DNA of 64,000 nt from Odontesthes bonariensis (taxonomy: Eukaryota > Chordata > Actinopteri > Atheriniformes > Atherinopsidae): NCBI RefSeq assembly GCF_027942865.1, contig NC_134513.1, forward strand, positions 38,521,429 through 38,585,428, written 5' to 3'. Below the pieces are notes generated by a model. That model saw nothing but the letters and a program-made list of their open reading frames with translations. It did no database searches and was not told where the DNA came from. Position 1 is the first letter of the stretch. Every line of letters begins with the position of its first letter. Positions 1 through 10,993 of this stretch are shown here, in pieces. A program made the position numbers and the translations under genes.

Positions 1-3000
1 GGTGGTGCAGGCAGGGGGTGATAAGGAGCAGGGGGGTAATAAGGGGGTGGTGCAGGCAGGGGGTGATAAGGAGCAGGGGGGTAATAAGGAGCAGGGGGGT
101 GACAAGGAGCAGGGGGGGTGATAAGGAGCAGGGGGTGATAAGGAGCAGGGGGGTAATAAGGAGCAGGGGGGTGATAAGGAGCAGGGGGTAATAAGGAGCA
201 GGGGGGTAATAAGGAGCAGGGGGGTGATAAGGAGCAAGGGGTGATAAGGAGAAGGGCGTAATCAGGAGCAGGGGGTAATAAGGAGGTGGTGCAGGCAGGG
301 GGGTGATAAGGAGCAGGGGGGTAATAAGGAGGTGGTGCAGGCAGGGGGTGATAAGGAGATTGTGCAGGCAGGGGGTGATAAGGAGCAGGGGGGTAATAAG
401 GAAGTGGTGCAGGCAGGGGGTGATAAGGAGCAGGGGGGTAATAAGGAGGTGGTGCAGGAAGGGGAGCAGGGGTGTAATAAGGAGCAGGGGGGTGATAAGG
501 AGGTGGTGCAGGCAGGGGTGATAAGGAGCACGGGGGTAATAAGGAGCAGGGGGGTGATAAGGAGATGGTGCAGGCAGGGGGGTTGATAAGGAGCAGGGGG
601 GTGATAAGGAGCAGGGGGGTGATAAGGAGATGGTGCAGGCAGGGATGATAAGGAGCAGGGGGGTAATAAGGAGGTGGTGCAGGCAGGGGGTGATAAGGAG
701 CAGGGGGGTAATAAGGAGGTGGTGCAGGCAGGGGGTGATAAGGAGATGGTGCAGGCAGGGGTGATAAGGAGCAGGGGGTAATAAGGAGGTGGTGCAGGCA
801 GGGGGGTGATAAGGAGCAGGGGGGTGATAAGGAGATGGTGCAGAAAGGGGGGTAATAAGGAGGTGGTGCAAGCAGGGGTGATAAGGAGCAGGAGGTAATA
901 AGGAGGTGGTGCAGGCAGGGGTGATAAGGAGCAGGGGGTAATAAGGAGGTGGTGCAGGCAGGGGGGTGATAAGGAGCAGAGGGTGATAAGGAGCAGAGGG
1001 TGATAAGGAGCAGGGGGGTAATAAGGAGCAGGGGGGTGATAAGGAGGTGGTGCAGGCAGGGGGTGATAAGGAGCAGGGGGGTACTAAGGAGGTGGTGCAG
1101 GCAGGGGTTGATAAGGAGCAGGGGGTAATAAGGAGCAGGGGGTAAAAAGGAGGTGGTGCAGGCAGGGGGTGATAAGGAGCAGGGGGGTAATAAGGAGGTG
1201 GTGCAAGCAGGGGGTGATAAGGAGCAGGGGGGTGATAGGGAGATGGTGCAGAAAGGGGGGTGATAAGGAGCAGGGGGTAATAAGGAGGTGGTGCAGGAAG
1301 GGGTGATAAGGAGCAGGGGGGTGATAAGGAGATGGTGCAGGCAGGGGGTGATAAGGAGCAGGGGGGTGATAAGGAGGTGGTGCAGGCAGGGGGTGATAAG
1401 GAGATGGTGCAGGCAGGGGTGATAAGGAGCAGGGGGTAATAAGGAGGTGGTGCAGGCATGGGGTGATAAGGAGCAGGGGGGTGATAAGGAGATGGTGCAG
1501 AAAGGGGGTAATAAGGAGGTGGTGCAAGCAGGGGTGATAAGGAGCAGGGGGTAATAAGGAGGTGGTGCAGGCAGGGGTGATAAGGAGCAGGGGGTAATAA
1601 GGAGGTGATGCAGGCAGGGGGGTGATAAGGAGCAGAGGGTGATAAGGAGCAGAGGGTGATAAGGAGCAGGGGGGTGATAAGGAGCAAGGGGTGATAAGGA
1701 GCAGGGGGGTAATAAGGAGCAGGGGGGTTATAAGGAGGTGGTGCAGGCAGGGGTGATAAGGAGCAGGGGGGTACTAAGGAGGTGGTGCAGGCAGGGGTTG
1801 ATAAGGAGCAGGGGGGTAATAAGGAGGTGGTGCAAGCAGGGGGTGATAAGGAGCAGGGGGGTGATAGGGAGATGGTGCAGAAAGGGGGGTAATAAGGAGG
1901 TGGTGCAGGCAGGGGTGATAAGGAGCAGGGGGGTGATAGGGAGATGGTGCAGAAAGGGGGGTAATAAGGAGGTGGTGCAAGCAGGTGTAATAAGGAGCAT
2001 GGGGGTAATAAGGAGGTGGTGCAAGCAGGGGTAATAAGGAGCATGGGGGTAATAAGGAGGTGGTGCAGGCAGGGGTGATAAGGAGCAGGGGGTATTAAGG
2101 AGGTGGTGCAGGCAGGGGGTGATAAGGAGCAGGGGGGTAATAAGGAGCAGGGGGGTGATAAGGAGATGGTGCAGGCAGGGGGGTAATAAGGAGGTGGTGC
2201 AGGCAGGGGTGATAAGGAGCAGGGGGGTAATAAGGAGGTGGTGCAGGCAGGGGGTGATAAGGAGCAGGGGGTAATAAGGAGCAGGGGGGTAATAAGGAGG
2301 TGGTGCAGGCAGGGGGTGATAAGGAGCAGGGGGGTAATAAGGAGCAGGGGGGTGATAAGGAGATGGTGCAGGCAGGGGGGTAATAAGGAGGTGGTGCAGC
2401 AGGGGTGATAAGGAACAGGGGGGTAATAAGGAGGTGGTGCAGGCAGGGGTGATAAGGAGCAGGGGGGTAATAAGGAGGTGGTGCAGGCAGGGGGTGATAA
2501 GGAGCAGGGGGGTGATAAGGAGCAGGGGGGTGATAAGGAGATGGTGCAGGCAGGGGGGTAATAAGGAGGTGGTGCAGGCAGGGGTGATAAGGAGCAGGGG
2601 GGTAATAAGGAGCAGGGGGGTGATAAGGAGATGGTGCAGGCAGGGGGGTAATAAGGAGGTGGTGCAGGCAGGGGTGATAAGGAGCAGGGGGTAATAAGGA
2701 GGTGGTGCAGAAAGGGGGGTGATAAGGAGCAGGGGGGTAATAACGAGATGGTGCAGGCAGGGGTGATAAGGAGCAGGGGGGTAATAAGGAGCAGGGGGGT
2801 GATAAGGAGATGGTGCAGGCAGGGGGGTAATAAGGAGGTGGTGCAGGCAGGGGTGATAAGGAGCAGGGGGGTGATAAGGAGCAGGAGGGTGATAAGGAGA
2901 TGGTGCAGGCAGGGGGGTAATAAGGAGGTGGTGCAGGCAGGGATGATAAGGAGCAGGGGGGTGATAAGGAGGTGGTGCAGGCAGGGGGTGATAAGGAGCA

Positions 3001-6000
3001 GGGGGGTAATAAGGAGGTGGTGCAGGCAGGGGGTGATAAGGAGCAGGGGGTAATAAGGAGGTGGTGCAGGCAGGGGGTGATAAGGAGCAGGGGGGTAATA
3101 AGGAGGTGGTGCAGGCAGGGGGGTAATCAGGAGATGGTGCAGGCAGGGGTGATAAGGAGCAGGGGGGTGATAGGAGATGGTGCAGGCAGGGGTGATAAGG
3201 AGCAGGGGGGTAATAAGGAGGTGGTGCAGGCAGGGGGGTAATCAGGAGATGGTGCAGGCAGGGGTGATAAGGAGCAGGGGGGTGATAGGAGATGGTGCAG
3301 GCAGGGGTGATAAGGAGCAGGGGGGTAATAAGGAGGTGGTGCAGGCAGGGGGGTAATCAGGAGATGGTGCAGGCAGGGGGGTGATAAGGAGCAGGGGGGT
3401 AATAAGGAGGTGGTGCAGGCAGGGGGTTATAAGGAGCAGGGGGGTAATAAGGAGGTGGTGCAGGCAGGGGGTTATAAGGAGCAGGGGGGTAATAAGGAGG
3501 TGGTGCAGGCAGGGGTGATAAGGAGCAGGGGGGTAATAAGGAGGTGGTGCAGGCAGGGGGTTATAAGGAGCAGGGGGGTAATAAGGAGGTGGTGCAGGCA
3601 GGGGTGATAAGGAGCAGGGGGGTAATAAGGAGGTGGTGCAGGCAGGGGGTGATAAGGAGCAGGGGGGTAATCAGGAGATGGTGCAGGCAGGGGTGATAAG
3701 GAGCAGGGGGGTAATAAGGAGGTGGTGCAGGCAGGGGGGTGATAAGGAGCAGGGGGGTAATAACGAGATGGTGCAGGCAGGGGGTGATAAGGAGCAGGGG
3801 GGTGATAAGGAGATGGTGCAGGCAGGGGGTGATAAGGAGCAGGGGGGTGATAAGGAGATGGTGCAGGCAGGGGGTGATAAGGAGCAGGGGGGTGATAAGG
3901 AGATGGTGCAGGCAGGGGGGTAATAAGGAGGTGGTGCAGGCAGGGGTGATAAGGAGCAGGGGGGTAATAAGGAGCAGGGGGGTGATAAGGAGATGGTGCA
4001 GGCAGGGGGGGTTGATAAGGAGCAGGGGGGTGATAAGGAGCAGGGGGGTAATAAGGAGATGGTGCAGGCAGGGGGTGATAAGGAGCAGGGGGGTGATAAG
4101 GAGATGGTGCAGGCAGGGGTGATAAGGAGCAGGGGGGTGATAAGGAGATGGTGCAGGCAGGGGTGATAAGGAGCAGGGGGGTAATCAGGAGCAGGGGGGT
4201 AATAAGGAGATGGTGCAGGCAGGGAGGTAATAAGGAGCAGGGGGGTAATAAGGAGGTGGTGCAGGCAGGGGTGATAAGGAGCAGGGGGGTGATAAGGAGA
4301 TGGTGCAGGCAGGGGTGATAAGGAGCAGGGGGGTAATCAGGAGCAGGGGGGTAATAAGGAGATGGTGCAGGCAGGGGTGATAAGGAGCAGGGGGGTGATA
4401 AGGAGATGGTGCAGGCAGGGGTGATAAGGAGCAGGGGGGTAATCAGGAGCAGGGGGGTAATAAGGAGATGGTGCAGGCAGGGAGGTAATAAGGAGCAGGG
4501 GGGTAATAAGGAGATGGTGCAGGCAGGGAGGTGATAAGGAGCAGGGGGGTAATAAGGAGGTGGTGCAGGCAGGGGTGATAAGGAGCAGGGGGGTAATAAG
4601 GAGGTGGTGCAGGCAGGGGGGTAATCAGGAGGTGGTGCAGGCATGGGTGATAAGGAGCAGGGGGGTAATCAGGAGCAGGGGGGTAATAAGGAGATGGTGC
4701 AGGCAGGGAGGTAATAAGGAGCAGGGGGGTAATAAGGAGGTGGTGCAGGCAGGGGGGTGATAAGGAGCAGGGGGGTAATAAGGAGGTGGTGCAGGCAGGG
4801 GTGATAAGGAGCAGGGGGGTGATAAGGAGATGGTGCAGGCAGGGGGGTAATAAGGAGGTGGTGCAGGCATGGGTGATAAGGAGCAGGGGGGTAATAAGGA
4901 GGTGGTGCAGAAAGGGGGGTGATAAGGAGCAGGGGGGTAATAACGAGATGGTGCAGGCAGGGGTGATAAGGAGCAGGGGGGTGATAAGGAGCAGGCGGGT
5001 GATAAGGAGATGGTGCAGGCAGGGGGGTAATAAGGAGGTGGTGCAGGCAGGGGTGATAAGGAGCAGGGGGGTAATAAGGAGCAGGGGGGTGATAAGGAGA
5101 TGGTGCAGGCAGGGGGGTAATAAGGAGGTGGTGCAGGCAGGGGTGATAAGGAGCAGGGGGTAATAAGGAGGTGGTGCAGAAAGGGGGGTGATAAGGAGCA
5201 GGGGGGTAATAACGAGATGGTGCAGGCAGGGGTGATAAGGAGCAGGGGGGTAATAAGGAGCAGGGGGGTGATAAGGAGATGGTGCAGGCAGGGGGGTAAT
5301 AAGGAGGTGGTGCAGGCAGGGGTGATAAGGAGCAGGGGGGTGATAAGGAGCAGGAGGGTGATAAGGAGATGGTGCAGGCAGGGGGGTAATAAGGAGGTGG
5401 TGCAGGCAGGGATGATAAGGAGCAGGGGGGTGATAAGGAGGTGGTGCAGGCAGGGGGTGATAAGGAGCAGGGGGGTAATAAGGAGGTGGTGCAGGCAGGG
5501 GGTGATAAGGAGCAGGGGGTAATAAGGAGGTGGTGCAGGCAGGGGGTGATAAGGAGCAGGGGGGTAATAAGGAGGTGGTGCAGGCAGGGGGGTAATCAGG
5601 AGATGGTGCAGGCAGGGGTGATAAGGAGCAGGGGGGTGATAGGAGATGGTGCAGGCAGGGGTGATAAGGAGCAGGGGGGTAATAAGGAGGTGGTGCAGGC
5701 AGGGGGGTAATCAGGAGATGGTGCAGGCAGGGGTGATAAGGAGCAGGGGGGTGATAGGAGATGGTGCAGGCAGGGGTGATAAGGAGCAGGGGGGTAATAA
5801 GGAGGTGGTGCAGGCAGGGGGGTAATCAGGAGATGGTGCAGGCAGGGGGGTGATAAGGAGCAGGGGGGTAATAAGGAGGTGGTGCAGGCAGGGGGTTATA
5901 AGGAGCAGGGGGGTAATAAGGAGGTGGTGCAGGCAGGGGGTTATAAGGAGCAGGGGGGTAATAAGGAGGTGGTGCAGGCAGGGGTGATAAGGAGCAGGGG

Positions 6001-7130
6001 GGTAATAAGGAGGTGGTGCAGGCAGGGGGTTATAAGGAGCAGGGGGGTAATAAGGAGGTGGTGCAGGCAGGGGTGATAAGGAGCAGGGGGGTAATAAGGA
6101 GGTGGTGCAGGCAGGGGGTGATAAGGAGCAGGGGGGTAATAAGGAGGTGGTGCAGGCAGGGGGTGATAAGGAGCAGGGGGGTGATAAGGAGATGGTGCAG
6201 GCAGGGGGTGATAAGGAGCAGGGGGGTGATAAGGAGATGGTGCAGGCAGGGGGGTAATAAGGAGGTGGTGCAGGCAGGGGTGATAAGGAGCAGGGGGGTA
6301 ATAAGGAGCAGGGGGGTGATAAGGAGCAGGGGGGTAATAACGAGATGGTGCAGGCAGGGGGTGATAAGGAGCAGGGGGGTGATAAGGAGATGGTGCAGGC
6401 AGGGGGTGATAAGGAGCAGGGGGGTGATAAGGAGATGGTGCAGGCAGGGGGGTAATAAGGAGGTGGTGCAGGCAGGGGTGATAAGGAGCAGGGGGGTAAT
6501 AAGGAGCAGGGGGGTGATAAGGAGATGGTGCAGGCAGGGGGGGTTGATAAGGAGCAGGGGGGTGATAAGGAGATGGTGCAGGCAGGGGTGATAAGGAGCA
6601 GGGGGGTGATAAGGAGATGGTGCAGGCAGGGGTGATAACGAGCAGGGGGGTAATGAGGAGGTTGTGCAGGCAGGGGGTGATAAGGAGCAGGGGGGTAATA
6701 ACGAGATGGTGCAGGCAGGGGGTGATAAGGAGCAGGGGGGTGATAAGGAGGTGGTGCAGGCAGGGTGGTGATAAGGAGCAGGGGGTAATAAGGAGCAGGG
6801 GGGTGATAAGGAGCAGGAGGTGATAAGGAGCAGGGGGGTAATAAGGAGCAGGGGGGTTATAAGGAGCAGGGGGTATAAGGAGCAGGGGGGTAATAAGGAG
6901 CAGGGGGTAATAAGGAGGTGGTGCAGGCAGGGGTGATAAGGAGCAGGGGGGTAATCAGGAGCAGGGGGGTAATAAGGAGATGGTGCAGGCAGGGAGGTAA
7001 TAAGGAGCAGGGGGGTAATAAGGAGCAGGGAGGTAATAAGGAGCAGGGGGGTAATAAGGAGGTGGTGCAGGCAGGGGGGTGATAAGGAGCAGGGGGGTAA
7101 TAAGGAGGTTGTGCAGGCAGGGGGATAATA
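1..7130. repeat. G-rich minisatellite array 1 (runs off the left edge)
   Basis: Two short modules alternate throughout: GGTGGTGCAGGCAGGGG and (G)TGATAAGGAGCAGGGGGG or its TAATAAGGA variant. Together they give imperfect units of about 18-45 bp. TGATAA and TAATAA stops recur, so the plus-strand frames are short. The long minus-strand proline-rich frames (for example 3472-4644) exist only because the complement lacks stops. The block at about 2500-3668 recurs almost exactly at about 4969-6137. The array starts before base 1 and ends where retrotransposon sequence begins near 7131. I see no gene in it. Confidence 0.95.
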
Positions 7131-7669
7131 AGGACCCTTGGGTCGTCTGGGATCCGCCCCTTGGGGGGGGCTCTGTCATGCCATGGGACTATTGTTTTTA
7201 GTTTTCATGTTTTAGGTCGAGGTTTTGATTTTCAGTTCATGTTTAGTGTTTTAGTCATGTCTTGGTTTTCAGTCTTGCCATTGGTTTTCCCCTTCACTCT
7301 GTTAATTAGTTCATTCCCCTCACCTGTCTGTCATTGTCTCCAATCACTCCCAGCCCTCTCTTTAGTGTCCTGTCTCCACTGTCTTGTCGCCGGATCTTTG
7401 TTTGTCATTCATACCATTCATACCTGACCTGCCTGACCTGCCTGACCTGATCCCCGTTATGCCCATGTTCCACGTCATTTTCACTAAGCTAAGTATTTAT
7501 TTATTTCTTGCCATGCCAAGTCTTTTTGTTTGTTCTTCATAGTTACGTTTTTCGAATCCGGCTTAGCCACACCTTTTGTTTGCACTTTGTTTTTTGGTAA
7601 TAAATCATCCTTTATTTTTTAAAAGAGTCCGCATCCGTGTCCTCCCTTCCCATCCTCATCACCCTGACA
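7131..7669 (+). mobile_element. 3' end of a Ty3/Gypsy-type retrotransposon with its LTR
   Basis: The LTR spans about 7174-7669 (496 bp). It starts TGTCATG and ends CCTGACA, giving the usual TGTCA/TGACA terminal inverted repeat. It carries an AATAAA-like signal (GGTAATAAATCATCC) and the tail GCATCCGTGTCCTCCC seen in many fish Gypsy LTRs. Just upstream are a purine tract (TTGGGGGGGG, 7161-7170) and the GTCGTCTGGGATCCGCCCC stretch typical of the end of the pol frame. This is therefore the 3' LTR of a truncated element fused to the minisatellite. No matching 5 bp target duplication is visible (GGCTC versus GTGCC). Family naming is from recall. Confidence 0.7.
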
Positions 7670-8301
7670 GTGCCCAGTTGACCGGGTGATCGTACCTGGG
7701 GCTCACAGGTCACTCATAGGTCACACACAGGTCACACACAGGTCACACACAGGAAGTTTACTCCAGCCGCTCATACTTTCATAGAGCCGACAGATTGATA
7801 CTTGGACAGCCTGAGCTGGGCTCTGTCTTCGCCCCACAGAGCGGTACGGCGCCACATCGCTGCTGGAGCGTGACAAACCGCTCCAAACTGATCTGAGAGC
7901 CCTTCAGTTCAGATTCAGAGAGCCGGAAGGATGGGATTGATGGCAGGGACAGCCCATGATAACATTTACTCTGGAGAAATGTCTTTGTTGTCTCTGCAAC
8001 ACGGAAATGAAATGTCTGCCCAAGTGGGCTTTGTAAGATGATACTTTCTGTGGCTGTAACTTCCACATCTGGTAAAGAGCAGCTGTAACTTTTAACCCTG
8101 TTCGCTCATCACATCTCCATGACTGCTGATGAGAAAAGGACTTGTTTTCTGAAGGGGGCTTAAACCTGATGAAGCTACCTCTGCAGTGCTGATGCTTAAA
8201 AGGCTCGCTGGGGGGAACCAGCCCCCGATGGACTCGTCATCATCCCGCCCACCAGCTGCCTCATTTAATGACGGACTCTCAAACTCTCTGTGAACACCAC
8301 T
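7670..8301. other. Unassigned unique sequence with a short AGGTCACACAC repeat
   Basis: A four-copy tandem repeat of AGGTCACACAC sits at about 7705-7752. The rest shows no convincing exon. The open frames here (7779-8066 and 8092-8304, minus) lack recognisable motifs. Confidence 0.5.
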
Positions 8302-9426
8302 CAATTCAATTCAATTCATTTTTATTCATATAGCGCCAAATACAACAAATGTCATCTCAAGGCACTTAGATAATAAAGTCCAATTCAAGCCAATTGGAAT
8401 TCAATTCATTGTAATCATAATTATTCATAAAATAATCCAATTCGTTCATATAGAGCCAATTCAAAAACAATTTCCTAACTAAGGAAACCAACAGATTGCA
8501 CTGAAAACATTTTGTTTTTCGGTCCAATCTCCCGGCCTGAGCGTGCCTGAGGCGACTGTGGAGAGAAACGACTCCCTTTGAACAGGAAGAAACCTCTGGC
8601 AGAACCAGACTCAGGAAGGGTGGCCATCCGCCTCGACCAGCTGGGGTTTGAGAAGACAGAAGGGGGTAAAGAGAGTAAAGTGAGGAAAGGTGTGACAGAT
8701 GAGGCCCCCCAACAGTCTGGGCCTATAGCAGCTTAACTATGGGATGTTTCAGGATCACCTGAGCCATCCCTAACTATAAGCTTTATCAGAAAGGAAAGTT
8801 TTAAGCCTGGTCTTAAAAGTGGAAAGGGTGTCTGCTTCCCGGACATTTACTGGCAGCTTATTCCACAATAGAGGGGCCTGATAACTGAAGGCTCTGCCTC
8901 CCATTCTACTTTTAGAAACTCTGGGAACCTCAAGTAAACCTGCAGTTTGGGAACGAAGTGCTCTGTTAGGAAAATATCTTACAATGAGATCTTTAAGATA
9001 TGATGGAGCTCGGTCATTAAGAGCTTTATATGTAAGGAGAAGAATCTTAAATTCTATTCTGAATTTAACAGGGAGCCAATGAAGAGAAGCTAAAACTGGA
9101 GAAATATGATCTCTCCTGTTAGTTCTCATCAAAACTCTGGCTGCAGCATTTTGGATCAACTGAAGGCTTTTCATAGAATATGTGGGACAGCCCAATAATA
9201 AAGAATTACAGTAGTCCAATCCTGAAGTAACAGATGCATGGACTAGTTTTTCTGCATCACTCTGAGACAAGATGTTCCTGATTTTAACAATATTACGAAG
9301 GTGAAAGAAGGCAGTCCTAGAAACCTGTTTTATATGCGAGTCAAATGATAAGTTCTGGTCAAAAATAACTCCAAGGTTCCTCACTGTAGAACTAGAAGCC
9401 AAGGAAATACCATCTAGAGTAACTAT
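8302..9426 (-). mobile_element. 5'-truncated L2-like LINE copy
   Basis: On the minus strand this copy matches the 3' part of the long element at 20595-25236. It begins at the position equivalent to about 23641 and runs to the TGAATTGAATTGA tail at 8302. The reverse-transcriptase C-terminal frame (8770-9402) is open for about 210 codons and keeps the C-terminal end that is frameshifted in the longer copy. It includes a TAG/TAA-ended tail and the ATATAGCGCCAAATACAAC terminal 3' UTR. It is dead on arrival, because the endonuclease and most of the RT are missing. Confidence 0.85.
8770..9402 (-). pseudogene. L2 ORF2 C-terminal fragment
   Basis: A 210-residue open frame covers the thumb and C-terminal part of a LINE ORF2. 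It includes the stretches [15 protein letters not shown] and [20 protein letters not shown], which also occur in the long copy at about 23690-24030. There is no YADD box or endonuclease. The first methionine is arbitrary, because the frame opens at the 5' truncation near 9426. It cannot move on its own. Confidence 0.8.
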
Positions 9427-10227
9427 CCTGAAGATGGCCGTGTGGCGGCTGCGGTGTTCATCCCTGTGAGAGACTGAGGAGAGGAGTTAACATCTAAAAC
9501 CGCTCCAGAGTCCGAAGGAACACTTGGGAAACTGAGAAAAGCTTCTGTGGATCTGAGGTCACGGTGGTGCAGTGCAGGGCCGTCTGCTGGCCTTTTTCAT
9601 CAATACGTATGCAATTCGAATCTATTTTCTTCATTTCACACCTTTCTGTTGTTCCAGCTGCTCTCAGCAGTGTTTGTTTGTTATTGAGCCTTTATCCACC
9701 CACATTTCATCCATCATGTGTTGCCACGGAGAAATCTGCCTTCCAGCAGGCGTACCAAAACATCTGTCCCGTCCTCAGATGGAATGCTCAGAGAGCGTGA
9801 GAGCTTCTACCCGCCCTGGTCGACAGAGGAGAAGACATTGATTTGGTCCCATATATACTTTCAAAGAGATTTTCAGGAAAAGTTGGACATGGTGAGAAAA
9901 GGTCAGCCAGCCCTCGGGCTGACAGGCCTGTCCCAGCTGGGGAACAGGTACCTAAAGGAACACGGCAGATTGGTGTTTGGAGCCACGCTGGACTTACAGA
10001 ATACTGACACTGACAACACACACATGTGATGAAACTGCAGAGACACAGAAAGCCAAAATGAAACATAAAATGATCACAAATAACAAAAACGACATTTTAA
10101 AAGACCCAAATCAGCCAGAAACCTGATCAGTAATGACCAGAGAGAGTAATGGGACTAAATGGGACTTTGAACTGATTTCAATTCATCATAAAGAGACACA
10201 GAACAACCTAAAGTCACACGAGTGAGC
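9427..10227. other. Unassigned sequence with one unexplained open frame
   Basis: The plus-strand frame 9718-10029 (103 codons) contains a mixed, non-repetitive stretch (PWSTEEKTLIWSHIYFQRDF and onward) that looks more protein-like than its neighbours. I do not recognise it. It could be an isolated exon, a decayed gene or chance. A TGCTCTCAGCAG stretch near 9660 could serve as an acceptor. Confidence 0.3.
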
Positions 10228-10372
10228 ACAATTTATTTTTCAATTTATTTGATTTATAAAGCGCCAAATTACAACAAAGGTCATCTCAGAGCACTTCAAA
10301 TATACAATCCAGTTCCAGCCAATTAGAATCCAACTCATAGTAATCCAATCAAATCCAAATTGTTCTTGTATA
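10228..10372 (-). mobile_element. Short L2 3' tail fragment
   Basis: The sequence TATAAAGCGCCAAATTACAA and the following GTCATCTCAGAGCACTT match the complement of the L2 3' end at about 25140-25236. Only about 145 bp remains. Confidence 0.7.
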
Positions 10373-10993
10373 TTTGATTTGTGCTTCTTCAGTCTGGGTC
10401 AGATCCTCTGACCAGAACCTGTCAGTGGTTCCTCGTTCTGGGCTGAAAAGTAAAGTTTTGGTGAGTATGATTAATCCTATTTTCATTTTCTACATGTTTG
10501 TTAACACTGATGCTTCTGCTTTAGTGTACGTGGCTGCAGTGAATGCTAAACATGCTGAACTGTGTTAATGAGCTGCATGAGACAGCTGTCTGTGGTGCAG
10601 GACGCCGCTGAAGGCCCAGGTGTTTGACCTCTGTGGGTCGACACGCTGTCGGAACACCCTGTCCTCTCCACGCCGGGCGCTCCTCATCATCGCTCTGACC
10701 ACCATCCTCCATCTCAGGAGGAGGTTATCGGACAACCGGCCGAGTGTGTCTGAGCTGCAGGGAATTGAGGGCGCGCCCTCTCCTTCTGCACGGCCTGATG
10801 GGAAGGATGGAACGGCGTGCTGTAATGGAAACCAATTACAGAGCGGTCAGAGTAGCGAGGTGACACCAAGGTGAGAGGAGACGAGGTTTTTACCTGCAGA
10901 GAGGAAGCTATTAACACCTCTGTGACACACACTGATCTGCTCCATGATTCATGAAACAGTTTCTGAGTCTTTGGAAACAGAAGCTGAAAAAAC
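10373..10993. other. Unassigned unique sequence
   Basis: This is GC-richer DNA with overlapping short frames on both strands (10521-10712 minus, 10620-10874 plus). I see no domain and no convincing pair of splice sites. A host exon cannot be excluded. Confidence 0.35.

Noticed and set aside
3472..4644. 390-codon proline-rich frame on the minus strand
   Set aside because: It is the stop-free complement of minisatellite array 1; the translation is just the repeat unit.
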